From: Endotrypanum monterogeii | Taxonomy: Eukaryota > Euglenozoa > Kinetoplastea > Trypanosomatida > Trypanosomatidae | DNA: 64,000 bases | Direction: 5' to 3' | Assembly (NCBI GenBank): GCA_000333855.2 | Contig: CM007320.1 | Span: forward strand, 1,401,419 to 1,465,418 | In this document: positions 40,194 through 50,384 of the stretch, piece by piece | Numbering within the stretch: the first letter of the stretch is position 1 | How the letters are laid out: every line of letters starts with the position of its first letter | Position numbers and translations under genes: made by a program | Notes under the pieces: generated by a model | What the model saw: the letters and a program-made list of their open reading frames with translations, nothing else | Databases searched by the model: none | Told to the model about the DNA's origin: nothing

Positions 40194-42811
40194 TCTTCGA
40201 GAGGAATCACTGTACCTTGGTACGACGGCGAGAGTGTCGGTGTTGCGAATAGGGGATATATATATATATATACATATACATATACATTTATTTATATTCA
40301 TATTGATAAACATTCTTCTTTTGGTATTCACTGCATCTGAAGTTTTTCTGTATGGTGCGCTCACCCTGTCCACCTTCAGGTAGTGCACCAATGCTCAGTT
40401 GGTGTTGCGTTGCTCTCTTATCCGTGTATCCATCAGTCCGCCCTTTTAGTGTATCTGCAATTTTTTTATCTTCCTTTTCTTTCGCTGTTTCCCTCTTCTT
40501 CATTCTGGAGAGGGCAAAGGGGGGAGAGTGCGGGTAGCGAGAATATGCAGGTTGAAGGAAGGCGTGGGGGGATGGGGGGGGCCTGGTAGGTAAGTTGGCT
40601 GCAAAGAGGTGGCCACGTGAGGAGGCATAGAGGGGGAGAAGGGAGAGAGTTGATTCACGCGTCACAAAAGAAGCCATCTCCGGTGTACTCTCGTATGAAC
40701 CGCTTCCCCTTCTCTTGCTGTCCCGCGTTCCTTTTCCAGCGACTCCTACATCGGCCGCTGCACCTTTTTTGCTCCAGAGAGTACTCCTTTTGCTTTCTCG
40801 CTACTTCATGACGGTTTAAATCCCTTTTTTTTCATCGTGTTTTCAGCTGATTCACGGGATCTAGCTGTCAGTGGTCAGCGACAGAAAAAAAAAAACGCCG
40901 AGCAAGAATGTTTTTTTTCTGGCTCAGCGAGGGCATAAAAGGGTGTTTCCGTACAACGAAAATTTTAATCTGTTTCATCACGGACACCCGCGTTTGCGAA
41001 GGAATTGTATCACAAGGCAGCGGGAAGGAAAATGGTTAATACATTTTTTTTTTTTTTGTTGCTACTGTAAGCAAACTTTTGTTATTTGTGCGTTCGTCTT
41101 TTCGTTTTTGCTCTACTACTTGCGCCTTCCCGTTTCGATGTTCTATTGTATCTTTTCTGTTCTGGAGGTCGATTTCCTTTTTCTTTTCATCCCGCAAGAG
41201 CTCATCCCCTTTTCTGCTTCTCAAAGGAGCGCCTGTGTCTCGGAGGCTTACACATGCAGCTCCTCTGCGAGTCGTGTCCCGAAGGGGGGGTGGGTTGGGG
41301 AAAAGGAAGAACACCAGAGATCAGTTTTGAGTTTTAGTAGGAGTTTTGCAGAAAAAATAATTTTCAGACGGGGATGCCGACTGACCTAATCGATATATAT
41401 ATATATATATATATATCAACGCACGTGTGTGGTTTTTACATCAGGCATGTGCGTAGGCCTTGAGTACACTTGTGCTGCTGGTCCTCTTTTTCTGTTCTCG
41501 GTTCCACGCCTGGTTTATATAGCACCTCCTTTCTCAATCTTCCATTGCAACTAACGTTGATCGACTTCCTCGTTTTCCATCCTAGGAAGAGTTCACTCAA
41601 ACAGACATGCCCGCAAACGTTCTCACAACCTTTCAGCTGTCGCTGTGATGGTGATTATTATAGGAATTTTTTTTTTTCCGACGCTGTGGTCTTCTGAGCA
41701 GTTAAATCCCAAAAGGTTTTCTCCTGGAACCCCACTGACGCGTCCAGCTTTCCTCATTCTGCCGGTGTCTTGTTTTCTCTTGGACCACCATTGTGAGGGG
41801 TAAAGAAACGTGCTTCGTAGTTTCCAAGTGTGCTTCACCCTTAACCGTTTTTGATTATATATATATATATATATATATATGCTGCAGGTATTTGGATATC
41901 CACTGTGGTTATTGCCTTTGGCTTCCAGGAAAAAAAAAAGACTGGTGAATAGGGAACGGGCATTAGAGATGCACGCATGGGCGTGGACACTCTAGAGTGT
42001 GTGTCTTTTTCTCCCCCTCCTTTAGCTGTTCCTCACCTTCCCTGGTTACTTGTCACCTCCCTCTTTTTTTTTTCCGACTCAACTGCACGAAGGCTATACT
42101 AACAGAATCAAGCACACAGAAAGTTATCCCCAAAAGAAAAGAAAGCTCACGACAAAGTGCGAACGTGGGAAGTGATCTTATTGAGGTTAATCTTTGAGCT
42201 CTTGCCGGCAGCGCATCAAATTAGTGAACCAAAGCAAAAAAAAAAAAACAATTACTTCACTTACTGGCCTCAGGCACATGTTCAGTGCTGATGGGAAGGG
42301 GCGTGTGTGTGAAGTATACGATTGCTTGATTGCTTTCCCTGTTTCTTCTGTGAAGAGGAAACACCCACCATTTTTTTTTTTTTGCAGCGGCTGCTTTTCC
42401 CTTTTTTCCTCCTTCCGTGCTTGCCCCCTTTCCCAGGAGACTGCTGCGGCGAAGATATTTGCTGCTATTTCTCTTCCTCTCTCTCTTCCTCCTCTTTCTC
42501 TCCCTTCCTCACGCTTCAACCTTTCTTCTTTTCGGTGTCTTCATAATGAACCAAATGCTGTTCTAATTCGTGTCGCTCTTGACTCGGATTCAGCGATCTT
42601 TTTTTTTTTCTAGTGACCAGGGCGTTGTTGCATGTAGGCTGTCCTCATCAACTTGGTTAATTCGCTCCTCTGCAGAGATCGCTGCACCATTTTTTTTTTT
42701 TTTCACATCCGGCGTTCACCCTACACATTTCTTTACACAATTTAACATCTTCGCAGACTCTTCTGTATTCCAGGTGGGAAACAGGGAAAGGTGAGAGGCA
42801 CAGGAATTGAG
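40194..42811. other. Gene-poor T-rich region ahead of the Clp1-like gene
   Basis: TA tracts at 40256-40285, 41392-41416 and 41856-41881 and many T-runs. No coding frame with family character. The TTCTGTATTCCAG at about 42760-42773 is the likely acceptor for the next gene. Confidence 0.55.
41392..41416. repeat. TA microsatellite
   Basis: Perfect TA run in the gene-poor region; another lies at 41856-41881. Confidence 0.88.
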
Positions 42812-44170
42812 ATGCCACCAAAAAAGCGTTCCTCGAGGCGCCTCACGCTGAATGCCGGTGAGGAGTACACCCTTGTGGGCGATGGTGCCCTGCAAATTAC
42901 GCTTCAATCGGGCCTTTTGGATGTGGCTGGGGTGATGCTGGATGCCAACCGCCCGTACACGTTTTATCTGCATGCAGATCGACAGGCAATCACGCTTTTT
43001 ACGTTGGAGGGTGCGGCATGTCTTCTATCTAGCGATAACCGTGTAGACGCCCATCGAGGTGTGGCGCGGGCGGGCCGGCTGGTTCAAATGACACGTCGAA
43101 CTTTTCTTGCAGTCAAGAGCACAAAGGTGCTCGTCATTGGCCGACCCCGTAGTGGTAAGACGCTCGCGGCACACACACTCTGCAACTTGCTGATGCGCTA
43201 CGGAAATGACAAGCGGGGTGTGTTTTTGATGGATTTGAATGCGGAATCGAACTGCCTTTATGCACCTGGGTGCGTATCTTGTATCCAGGTCCCAGAGGCA
43301 CCGCTGTGGCCGGGGCTAACTGCGAGCCCGAAGTTGTTGCCGCTTTCTCTCTACACGGGTGCCGCTGTCCGTCCTTCCGCCAGCAATGTGAACTCGCTTT
43401 TGCACTACTACGACCAGTTGCATGAAACCGCTATGGGATACATTCAGGAGCTCAGCGGCGCAGCGACTGCCGCTGCTGAGCGTCAAATATCTTCGCCGTA
43501 TTCATCCACCCCAAACGAGACCCGGTCGCACCTTGTCATCGATGCGCCGGCGCCACTGGCAGATCTGCAGGAAGGTGTTTGGTATAAAAAGCTTATTGAG
43601 GTCCTCCGTCCTTCGCACGTGGTGATTGTCGGCAGCCGCGAGGACGGCGAAGAGAGGTGGTCTACGTTTCTGCAGGAGGACGTCCAGCGAGTCCTCCCAG
43701 ACTGTGAGTTTCTCTTCACCGATCCTGTGGCTTTCCCATGTGAGCGCTCCTCGAGTTGTGAGCTAATGAGGGAATACTTCGTCGGTACCCCGTTTTATAC
43801 CCTGGGCTGCTCTAAAGTTGTGGTGCCACTCAAATCTCTTACTTTTGTGCAGGAGGTGAGTGAGGGTTCAGCACCGGGCAGCACAGGTGGCGTGTCTATG
43901 TCTGTGGTGCACCCTGATGCGTCATTCCAGGCTCTTGTATGCGCTCTCTCCCACGCTGAACTTATCGAGGAGGCCCCGCTGGCACCGATCGCCGGTTTGG
44001 TGACGATTGTCTACGTTGATGAGGAGAACGAAGAGGTGGCGATGTTAATCCCCGCTGCCGAGGAGCCCCTGCTGCGCCGCATAATAATTGTGCCCCAGTC
44101 CTGCTACCGCGACACGTTGCGAATGACGAATGCACAGGTGACAACAATGGAGGAATACGTGGCTGTCTGA
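42812..44170 (+). CDS. Clp1-type pre-mRNA cleavage complex / polynucleotide kinase-like protein (452 aa)
   Basis: The open frame begins at a GTG (42791), but the first ATG after the acceptor is 42812: MPPKKRSSRRLTLNAGEEYT. The order matches Clp1: N-terminal beta domain (ITLQSGLLDVAGVMLDANRP, ITLFTLEGAACLL, about residues 30-75), P-loop GRPRSGKT (residues 110-117), a D-x-N/D-type strand (FLMDLNAES, about 138-146) where Clp1 and Grc3 have the D-x-D-x-GQ motif, and a C-terminal domain (APIAGLVTIVYVDEENEEVA). Clp1 bridges cleavage factors in mRNA 3'-end formation, which in trypanosomatids is coupled to trans-splicing of the next gene. The P-loop is intact but the second motif departs from kinases known to be active, so it may bind ATP without RNA kinase activity. 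Confidence 0.8.
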   Translation: MPPKKRSSRRLTLNAGEEYTLVGDGALQITLQSGLLDVAGVMLDANRPYTFYLHADRQAITLFTLEGAACLLSSDNRVDAHRGVARAGRLVQMTRRTFLAVKSTKVLVIGRPRSGKTLAAHTLCNLLMRYGNDKRGVFLMDLNAESNCLYAPGCVSCIQVPEAPLWPGLTASPKLLPLSLYTGAAVRPSASNVNSLLHYYDQLHETAMGYIQELSGAATAAAERQISSPYSSTPNETRSHLVIDAPAPLADLQEGVWYKKLIEVLRPSHVVIVGSREDGEERWSTFLQEDVQRVLPDCEFLFTDPVAFPCERSSSCELMREYFVGTPFYTLGCSKVVVPLKSLTFVQEVSEGSAPGSTGGVSMSVVHPDASFQALVCALSHAELIEEAPLAPIAGLVTIVYVDEENEEVAMLIPAAEEPLLRRIIIVPQSCYRDTLRMTNAQVTTMEEYVAV

Positions 44171-45357
44171 AACGGGTTTTCGAGTGCTCTTCTTCATTGT
44201 CACGGCGGCGGCTTGTTGTGCATGGAGACTGCCTCAATGGCTACCATGCTACCGCGACACGTTGCGAATGACGAGGAGGAGGTCGAAGCAGGGAAAACAT
44301 CCGTACTGGCAGCCTTCAGCGAAAAAATCTCTCGGCTCATCTCTGTGCTGCTATCCAGGCGGGCACAGGTGTGTCCGTGTGTTTGCGAGTGCGAAATACC
44401 TTCTGGGAAGATACGCCACTGGCTTCCACCGCCGGGATCTCCTCTGATCCTCTTTTTTTTTCTTCCACGAATCATCGTAAAGGGGCTACGGAGGAGGTGG
44501 GGAGATATGCAAGGATATGGAGAAGGGAGGAGCAAAGCAGGAAAAGAGCAACAAAAAAGTGAGGCGAACATCGAAAACTGAGCTATGCGGCAGACAAATG
44601 TAAAACCGTGCACAGCTGCGGAGGGTCGTACATTTGCCAGGATCTTCCCTCCTTATTTTTTTATGTTGCCGCTCAGTATCCGTAGCTTTGAAATGTGCCT
44701 GATGAGGGATATCTGTAGGCTTTTAGACGCTCTTAAAAAAAAAAATCCTGCATAAGTAAAAAAAAATAATATATATATATATACACGATTTAGTGATTTC
44801 CAGTGAAACGAGGCACTACTCTCCTTCTGGTGCGCTTGGCGATTGCCTATGCAGAGCTTTTGGTAACGCTGCCTATCGCAAAGGGAAAGAGCAGCTGTGC
44901 CTTTTTTTTTTGTGATGATGATGCCATCGGTCTACCGGAAAGATACAAAGGGGTTCCGTCTGGTTGAACAATTCGGCTCATCGTCACAGTGACTCCCACG
45001 TGTCGCATCTCCCTCTTGTCGTTCCATTTTCCACACTTGTTCCCGAGTCTTTGCCGTTGGTGTTTTTCCGTCATGACCTAACAGTACATGCCTTCACAGG
45101 CACGCAGGTAATAACGTCTACACGATTGTGCGCCAGGAGAGAGGTAGGAGGACGGAGTGAGGGAAAATATTCTACTTTTAGTTATCCAAATATCCTAGAC
45201 ACTTTCTTGCTGCTTCTACTCCTGCTCCGTTTTTTCTTTCTGCGTGTGCGACTCGTCCTCTCGAGGTGCGGAACATTCTTCGCCGTCGCACCCTTTCCGT
45301 CTTTTTAAAAATTATATCGTAGCTGCTGTGCTTGCAGGCAAGTGGTGGTGTGTCGTC
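44171..45357. other. Intergenic region with a copied Clp1 tail segment
   Basis: A 28-base piece of the Clp1-like coding end (44102-44129) recurs exactly at 44247-44274. A frame from the ATGs at 44223-44247 continues through it for some way (VANDEEEVEAGKTSVLAAFS) with normal composition before becoming low-complexity. TA tract at 44769-44782. No confident gene. Confidence 0.5.
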
Positions 45358-47241
45358 ATGCGAGCGACTGCGTGCGCGCGCGAGACGCATAAGATCGGAT
45401 GGCGCACGCGGACAAAGCGTGCTGTCGAGCGCATTGTCCGCCAATACGTCCCTGATCCGCGCGACAACCCACTCACTGAGCTCCCCATGAACGCAGAGAC
45501 TTATTCGAAGACGCAGCAGCAGCACGAAGGTAGCGTGCGCATCGGCATCCGCCCTGGGCAGTCAATCGAGGATTACATGGTAGAGCGTGATCGAAATTGG
45601 CTTGAACAGCAGCGCCTTCTTTTCGAGCAACGTGTCAAAGATGACAACCTTCCCACAACGAAGGATGGTCTTCCTTTTGTTGGCGCGGGCTCGCGAGATC
45701 ATTACATGGACATTGACTCGGCCAATAAGCTGGTGCGCAACCCCGAGCCAGAGCACTACGAGATGGACGAGGAGACAGTGCTCTTGCGGCGCCAGCTGCA
45801 GGTGGAGAACGAGGCCGAATACCGAAAGTTTGTGGCGGAGGCGAAGCGATCGGAGATCGCCGCAGGGGAGACGCAAAAGCGGCGGCGCCCGCACCCTAGT
45901 GACCCCAGCTATGACCCCTTCAAGCTGACGCCTGGGTACCGTCCGCAGGATAGCACGGCGCTGGCCCAATGGCTCAAGCGCCAGCGGGAGTCTGGAAAGT
46001 CGGCAAGCGGCCTCTCATTGCAGACGAAAGAGGGTCAGGAACGCTTCTACAACGAAGAAAAGATGGCGACACAGTACAATGCGAATCCGTTCGCCAACCG
46101 CATAGAGACTCCACGTGGCATGTCAACGATGCGTGTTACCGCCTACTCCCCCGACAGCATTTTCATTAACGACAGGGAGGTGATAGGGTCGTGTATTGTG
46201 ACGGAGAAAGGCTACTACCACTGGAATGTGGGAAGCTTTGAGGAGGTGAACGAGCGGACGTTGGCAGTGCTACTGCACATGTATCCCGTGCCAGACGTGG
46301 TATTCCTCGGAACTGGCAGAAACTTGCACTTCATCGACGAGGATCTGCGCATCGCCTTCCAAAAACGCGGGACTGTGATACACTGCTTAACTACTCCTCA
46401 GGCATGTGGCCACTTCGGGGTTCAGCTGTCGGTCTCACGTCGCTCTGCTTTAGCGATCATCAACCCTATTCCCACCAACGGCTACGGGGTCGAATGCTTT
46501 GGCGACTTTGTGGAGAACGACATGTTTTCTTTGTCTGACACCCAGCTCGGCATCTCGCCGATGCGTCAGTTCTCACCCTCACTCTTCCGGCAGAACAAGG
46601 TGGCAGAGAAGTACAGGGCAACGCAAGGTACCGGCATCGGCCCACAGTATCACCAGCTAAGCGATGGTCGTCTTGTGCGTCCTGGCACAAGCCACACAAA
46701 GTTGCGACCCATGCTTGAGCCAGGCGAAACAGTAGACTGGGAAAAGTTGCCTTCCTACTACCACTGGTACCCGAAGGAAGAGCTGCATGATTACATCGAG
46801 AACACCACATGGCGCGAGATCAAGGGCAAACCCACTGGGGAGCCTTCGGAGAACCGCCTCACAAAGACGATGAACGGCGGCACTTACGAAAAGGACGAGT
46901 CCCCTATCCCAGTCCCCATGCCGTGGAACTCTGCAACGATCCCAATCACGAAGTTCCCACACGAGCGCAACGAAGACGAGATCATCGTCGAGGACCCCAA
47001 GACGGGCCGTATCATCGGCATGGAGCGCGATACATACGAGCGCTGGAGGCGCATGATGGAGGAGCGCCGCGCGGGTCTACCCGAGAGTGACCCAGTCGAG
47101 TACGATCAGGAGCGTTACGTCACCAACAAAGATGGCGTCGTTTTCGACCTCTCAAAGATGAAATTCCGACCCATCTTCGAGGGACGCTGGAACCCACGTC
47201 GCCAGCAGAGTACCGGACGCACGAATCCGATCATGACATGA
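45358..47241 (+). CDS. Large protein with NDUFAF3/DUF498-like domain, probably mitochondrial (627 aa)
   Basis: First ATG after the TGCTTGCAG acceptor is 45358: MRATACARETHKIGWRTRTK, basic and import-like. Residues ~258-370 resemble the NDUFAF3/Mth938 (DUF498) fold: TAYSPDSIFINDREVIGSCI, then VPDVVFLGTGRNLHFIDED, then RGTVIHCLTTPQACGHFGV, matching the family's 'f.ing', 'LGTG', and 'G...e...T..Ac..yn.l' landmarks. NDUFAF3 helps assemble complex I. Here the domain is embedded in long helical N- and C-terminal extensions that small NDUFAF3 proteins lack. Such extended versions are typical of trypanosomatid mitoribosome or assembly-factor proteins, so a mitoribosomal role is an alternative. The C-terminus is rich in charged residues and Pro. 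Confidence 0.75.
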   Translation: MRATACARETHKIGWRTRTKRAVERIVRQYVPDPRDNPLTELPMNAETYSKTQQQHEGSVRIGIRPGQSIEDYMVERDRNWLEQQRLLFEQRVKDDNLPTTKDGLPFVGAGSRDHYMDIDSANKLVRNPEPEHYEMDEETVLLRRQLQVENEAEYRKFVAEAKRSEIAAGETQKRRRPHPSDPSYDPFKLTPGYRPQDSTALAQWLKRQRESGKSASGLSLQTKEGQERFYNEEKMATQYNANPFANRIETPRGMSTMRVTAYSPDSIFINDREVIGSCIVTEKGYYHWNVGSFEEVNERTLAVLLHMYPVPDVVFLGTGRNLHFIDEDLRIAFQKRGTVIHCLTTPQACGHFGVQLSVSRRSALAIINPIPTNGYGVECFGDFVENDMFSLSDTQLGISPMRQFSPSLFRQNKVAEKYRATQGTGIGPQYHQLSDGRLVRPGTSHTKLRPMLEPGETVDWEKLPSYYHWYPKEELHDYIENTTWREIKGKPTGEPSENRLTKTMNGGTYEKDESPIPVPMPWNSATIPITKFPHERNEDEIIVEDPKTGRIIGMERDTYERWRRMMEERRAGLPESDPVEYDQERYVTNKDGVVFDLSKMKFRPIFEGRWNPRRQQSTGRTNPIMT

Positions 47242-48395
47242 GCGGTCGTGCTGGTGTGTGTCTTTCTCTCCGGTGACGAAGGCGAGGAATGGAATGGGCA
47301 TTGACAAGTCTAGGAAGGGAATTCGGCTATGAACACAGGTCCTGTGCAAAAAAAGAAAAAATGTATTCCTTTTTTTTTCAAAGAAGCGGTGTGCTGCTCT
47401 TCTGCCTGTTTCCCTCTTGCTTGCCAGTCGTTCATGGTGCGCTCCTGGTCCCCTGTTTGATGGTGCGACTCTTTCTCAGGTCTGGCTGGTGTCTAGATGT
47501 TTTTTTTTTTATACCTGTTTCACGCGTATGTACACTGCACAACATGTGATTATGGCCCTCTCTGTCTGCTGCTGCTTCCCCTTTTCGCTTAGCGCCAAAG
47601 TATTGTGCGGGGGCGTTGGAGGCGCTTCCCAAGGGGACGAGCTTCAGCGTTCGCCTGCGAGGGGGGTGTCGCATGCGGTGGGTGGTGGTGGCTCGGTACG
47701 TGGGTGCGTTCCGTTGCCGTCGTACAGCAGTTTGTGTGTGCGCGTGTGCGTGTTTATCGTTACTGCTCGTCTTGAGCTCCGACTACCCTTTTGCAAAAAA
47801 AAAAACGGAAGAGAAAAACAGAATACACGCCTCTTCCCAGGGAAAAGGACGCCAGTAGGGTTCGAGTACCTAATAGAACTCGCTGATATGAGGATGGGGG
47901 GGGGGCTCGCAGCGGCAGTGGGTGTCTGCCAAGCATATAAACATGTATACATCCCCTAGGTCATTCACAACTGCCCTGAGTTTGATGAGGTGGTCTACTG
48001 CCTCTCGTTTTGCGGAAGGTGCGTTATGACTATCCTTGACTATCGGAGCGACGCTCTCTGTGCCCCTCCAAGAGACTGCGTGAGAGAGGAGAAGCCGCGA
48101 GAGGTCAGTGCATGCCGTCCTAACTCCAGGTCTGCGCATTTCAGTTGTCCCCTCTCCTTTCCATCATAACATCTTTATATATTTACTTATATATATGTAT
48201 AATATCACCATAACTTCATGAAGGGGTAGACACTGGCGAAAGCAAAGGTGACTCAGGCTCGCCGACCAGTCGTGTCGTGAGGGGCTGCTACGGATGCCCA
48301 CCCATGCGCTCACATTGTGCTCTAGCTTGTTCGATGGTGGATGACATGGTGCATGAGCGTTCACACCCAGAAGCCTGGAGTCTTATGAGGCAACT
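47242..48395. other. Intergenic region
   Basis: T-runs, a C-run on the reverse strand near 47897 and no gene with family character. A GTTCGAG sequence near 47862 is not part of a foldable tRNA. Confidence 0.55.
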
Positions 48396-48944
48396 ATGAT
48401 TTCTATTGACGGCACAAATGGTCCACTCTTCAGCGTAGCTGAATTGCCGGCTGCCATGGCGTACTTGACGGAACACTACCCACAGTGCAGGAAGCGCGGC
48501 CTTGGGTGGCAACTTAGCGTTGAAGAGGTCCATTATATGCAGTCGCAGCTGCATCCATCCGGAGGCATACGTTTTATTTCGGATGAAGCGAGGCAGCAGT
48601 ATGAGGTACTCCGAAAGCGATACGCGCGTCATTGTTTTGTATACGCCTCGCTCACCACCACCTACGGCTACAGGCTACGTCACGGCAGTCAGTTTGGCGC
48701 TAACTACATCGGCTACCGAGATGTCGAGGCACACGGTGAATGCTTGTTCTTCATAGGGCCTCTCTCAGAGCTGGAGAAGATACGAGCGGTGCGTATCGCT
48801 CGTAGCGTAGGGAAGCGGGCGATGTTGGTACTTGTACGGAGAGAGGCCGTTGACGGCTGTCCGGGTACTGTCACTGTCTCAGAACTTTTGACTGACTCTT
48901 CCGCTCACTTCCAGCGCCCGTACAAGTTGCGTCGAAAGGAGTAG
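48396..48944 (+). CDS. tRNA-splicing endonuclease catalytic subunit-like protein (182 aa)
   Basis: Carries the tRNA intron endonuclease fold signature: YASLTTTYGYRLRHGSQFGA then NYIGYRDVEAHGECLFFIG, followed by IARSVGKRAMLVLV. The catalytic triad of the family can be placed at Tyr107, His113 and Lys140, so this is a catalytic (Sen2/Sen34-type or archaeal-like) subunit. The enzyme removes introns from pre-tRNAs; trypanosomatids have an intron in tRNA-Tyr. At 182 aa it is short, closer to archaeal subunits than to fungal Sen2. The start ATG (48396) gives MISIDGTNGPLFSVAELPAA. Two codons after its TAG stop, an ATG resumes in the same frame and continues for 55 codons, see the next entry. Confidence 0.85.
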   Translation: MISIDGTNGPLFSVAELPAAMAYLTEHYPQCRKRGLGWQLSVEEVHYMQSQLHPSGGIRFISDEARQQYEVLRKRYARHCFVYASLTTTYGYRLRHGSQFGANYIGYRDVEAHGECLFFIGPLSELEKIRAVRIARSVGKRAMLVLVRREAVDGCPGTVTVSELLTDSSAHFQRPYKLRRKE

Positions 48945-48950
48945 AAAGGG

Positions 48951-49118
48951 ATGGAGGAAGACGGTCGGGCGTGGGAAGGTCTCGCAGGGGCACCGAAGCT
49001 GTTTCATTTAGGGCACGTACCTGACAATTTTATTATTATTCGGCGTCCGCGCGCACAATCATTTCTCAAGGTGCTGCTCGGCTTCATTGTCCGTGATAAC
49101 TCGGACGTTCCAACCTAG
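48951..49118 (+). CDS. Same-frame continuation after the endonuclease stop (55 codons)
   Basis: Starts six bases after the TAG of the tRNA endonuclease gene and in the same reading frame, too close for its own splice acceptor. It reads like real protein: MEEDGRAWEGLAGAPKLFHL, DNFIIIRRPRAQSFLKVLLG, ending in TAG at 49116-49118. Most likely it is a former C-terminal extension cut off by a stop codon, a readthrough extension, or the product of a base error at 48942-48944. A second coding-like stretch in another frame follows (to 49314), so the original gene may have been longer still. A separate small gene is unlikely. Confidence 0.4.
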   Translation: MEEDGRAWEGLAGAPKLFHLGHVPDNFIIIRRPRAQSFLKVLLGFIVRDNSDVPT

Positions 49119-49714
49119 GATTCGTATTCATCTCTTCACATACCCACAGTGTGCTTGCTCACGTAGCAGCGCTTCCCTCGGCTCTGTTTCCCATAATGGG
49201 TCTGTGAGAGGAGTGTTCGCTATGCGGCGAAACTGTACCTCCCTTCTGTATCCGCCGCGTATGCACACCGTCGGGGCCACTGTAGGGCTCAAAAATGACC
49301 CTTATGAAGTATAATAAAAACATTCAAAGTTGTGTTGCGCTTCTTGTCTCGCTGTTCTTGGTGGCTGCGCACCCAAAGGAAACCAGCAATGGGTAAAACA
49401 TGCCAATGCGTAATTTTTTTTTTTGTTCAGCAGGTGAGCTAACCGAACTGAACCCTTGACGGGGAACGGCCCCCCCCCCTGGCAGAACCTGGTGTCTCTC
49501 GACCCTGCTGCCTACTGTTCCCATGTCGCTTTTCTCGTTTATTTCTTCCTTTATCCTATGCCACCTTCTCTATTTTCCCTTTACACCTCCACACCGTGTG
49601 CGTTCTTCGTTTCTTGTCGGCCGCCTTCTTAACATTTCTCTCCTATTCCATTGGTTCTGTCATTCCCACCTTGGGTTTCATCGTTAGTGCGAAGTGAATT
49701 ACACACCAAGAGAG
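49119..49714. other. Intergenic region with coding-like tail
   Basis: The first ~195 bases, in frame 1, give a normal-looking peptide ending MHTVGATVGLKNDPYEV (stop just before 49315). The rest is pyrimidine-rich flank of the L34 gene. Confidence 0.4.
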
Positions 49715-50089
49715 ATGGCCTGCCCTCGCGTCCAGTATCGCCGTCGCATGCACTATGCCACTCGTGGCAACCGCATGAAGATGGTCCGTACCCCGGGCAA
49801 CAAGCTTGTGATGCAGAAGCGCACGAAGCGCTCGCAGGGTATCCACACCCCTTGGGTGCTCGGCCACAAGCGCCTCGGTGGCACCAAGGCCCTGCGCCAC
49901 ATCGACGCCCGCCTTGCTTCTCACCACGAGAAGAGCGTGTCTCGTGCGTACGGTGGTGTGCTGAGCCACGACCAGGTCCGCGACCGCGTCGTGCGTGCCT
50001 TCCTCGTTGAGGAGCAGCGCATCGTGAAGCAGGCGCTGAAGGAGCACCAGAAGATGAAGCTCTCGCACAAGCGCACCGCCAACAAGAAG
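49715..50089 (+). CDS. RPL34: 60S ribosomal protein L34 (eL34), first copy, 3' end lost in gap
   Basis: ATG at 49715 and 125 codons identical at the nucleotide level to the second copy (50385-50759), then ten Ns (50090-50099). After the gap the sequence is non-coding (GTGTGTGCGCGCG), so about 43 codons of this copy are missing from the assembly. The 15 bases before the ATG are also shared (ACACCAAGAGAG). Component of the large ribosomal subunit. Either a true tandem gene with collapsed assembly at its 3' end or a join error between two identical copies. Confidence 0.88.
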
Positions 50090-50099
50090 NNNNNNNNNN
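50090..50099. other. Assembly gap (10 Ns) in first L34 copy
   Basis: Fixed-length N block replacing the 3' part of the first L34 copy; true gap size unknown. Confidence 0.95.
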
Positions 50100-50384
50100 A
50101 TGTGTGTGTGCGCGCGTTTTTAGTGATTAGATTTCCCGTTCCCCCGAGAGTTCATGCAATGTTCTACTTCCGAACATCGACGCACCCACAAACCAACCTT
50201 TCCCCCAAAATCTTTTATTGGTGTCCCTTCTCATTTCTTTTTACCTACATATGCCCACACACACACACACACACACCTGCCTGCGTACGTGCATACCCGA
50301 GCAGAAGTTCGATAAGAACAGAGATCGTCTGATTTGCTAGGGGGTCATTCTTCATCTCTCCGCCTACATTTCACACCAAGAGAG
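50100..50384. other. Spacer between L34 copies
   Basis: Contains a CA run near 50261-50276 and pyrimidine tracts. It should hold the 3' UTR of copy 1 and the 5' UTR of copy 2. Confidence 0.6.

Noticed and set aside
47855..47885. GTTCGAG resembling a tRNA T-loop (also near 1371 and 10008)
   Set aside because: The flanking bases do not form a T-stem and no acceptor or anticodon arms fit, so no tRNA is called.
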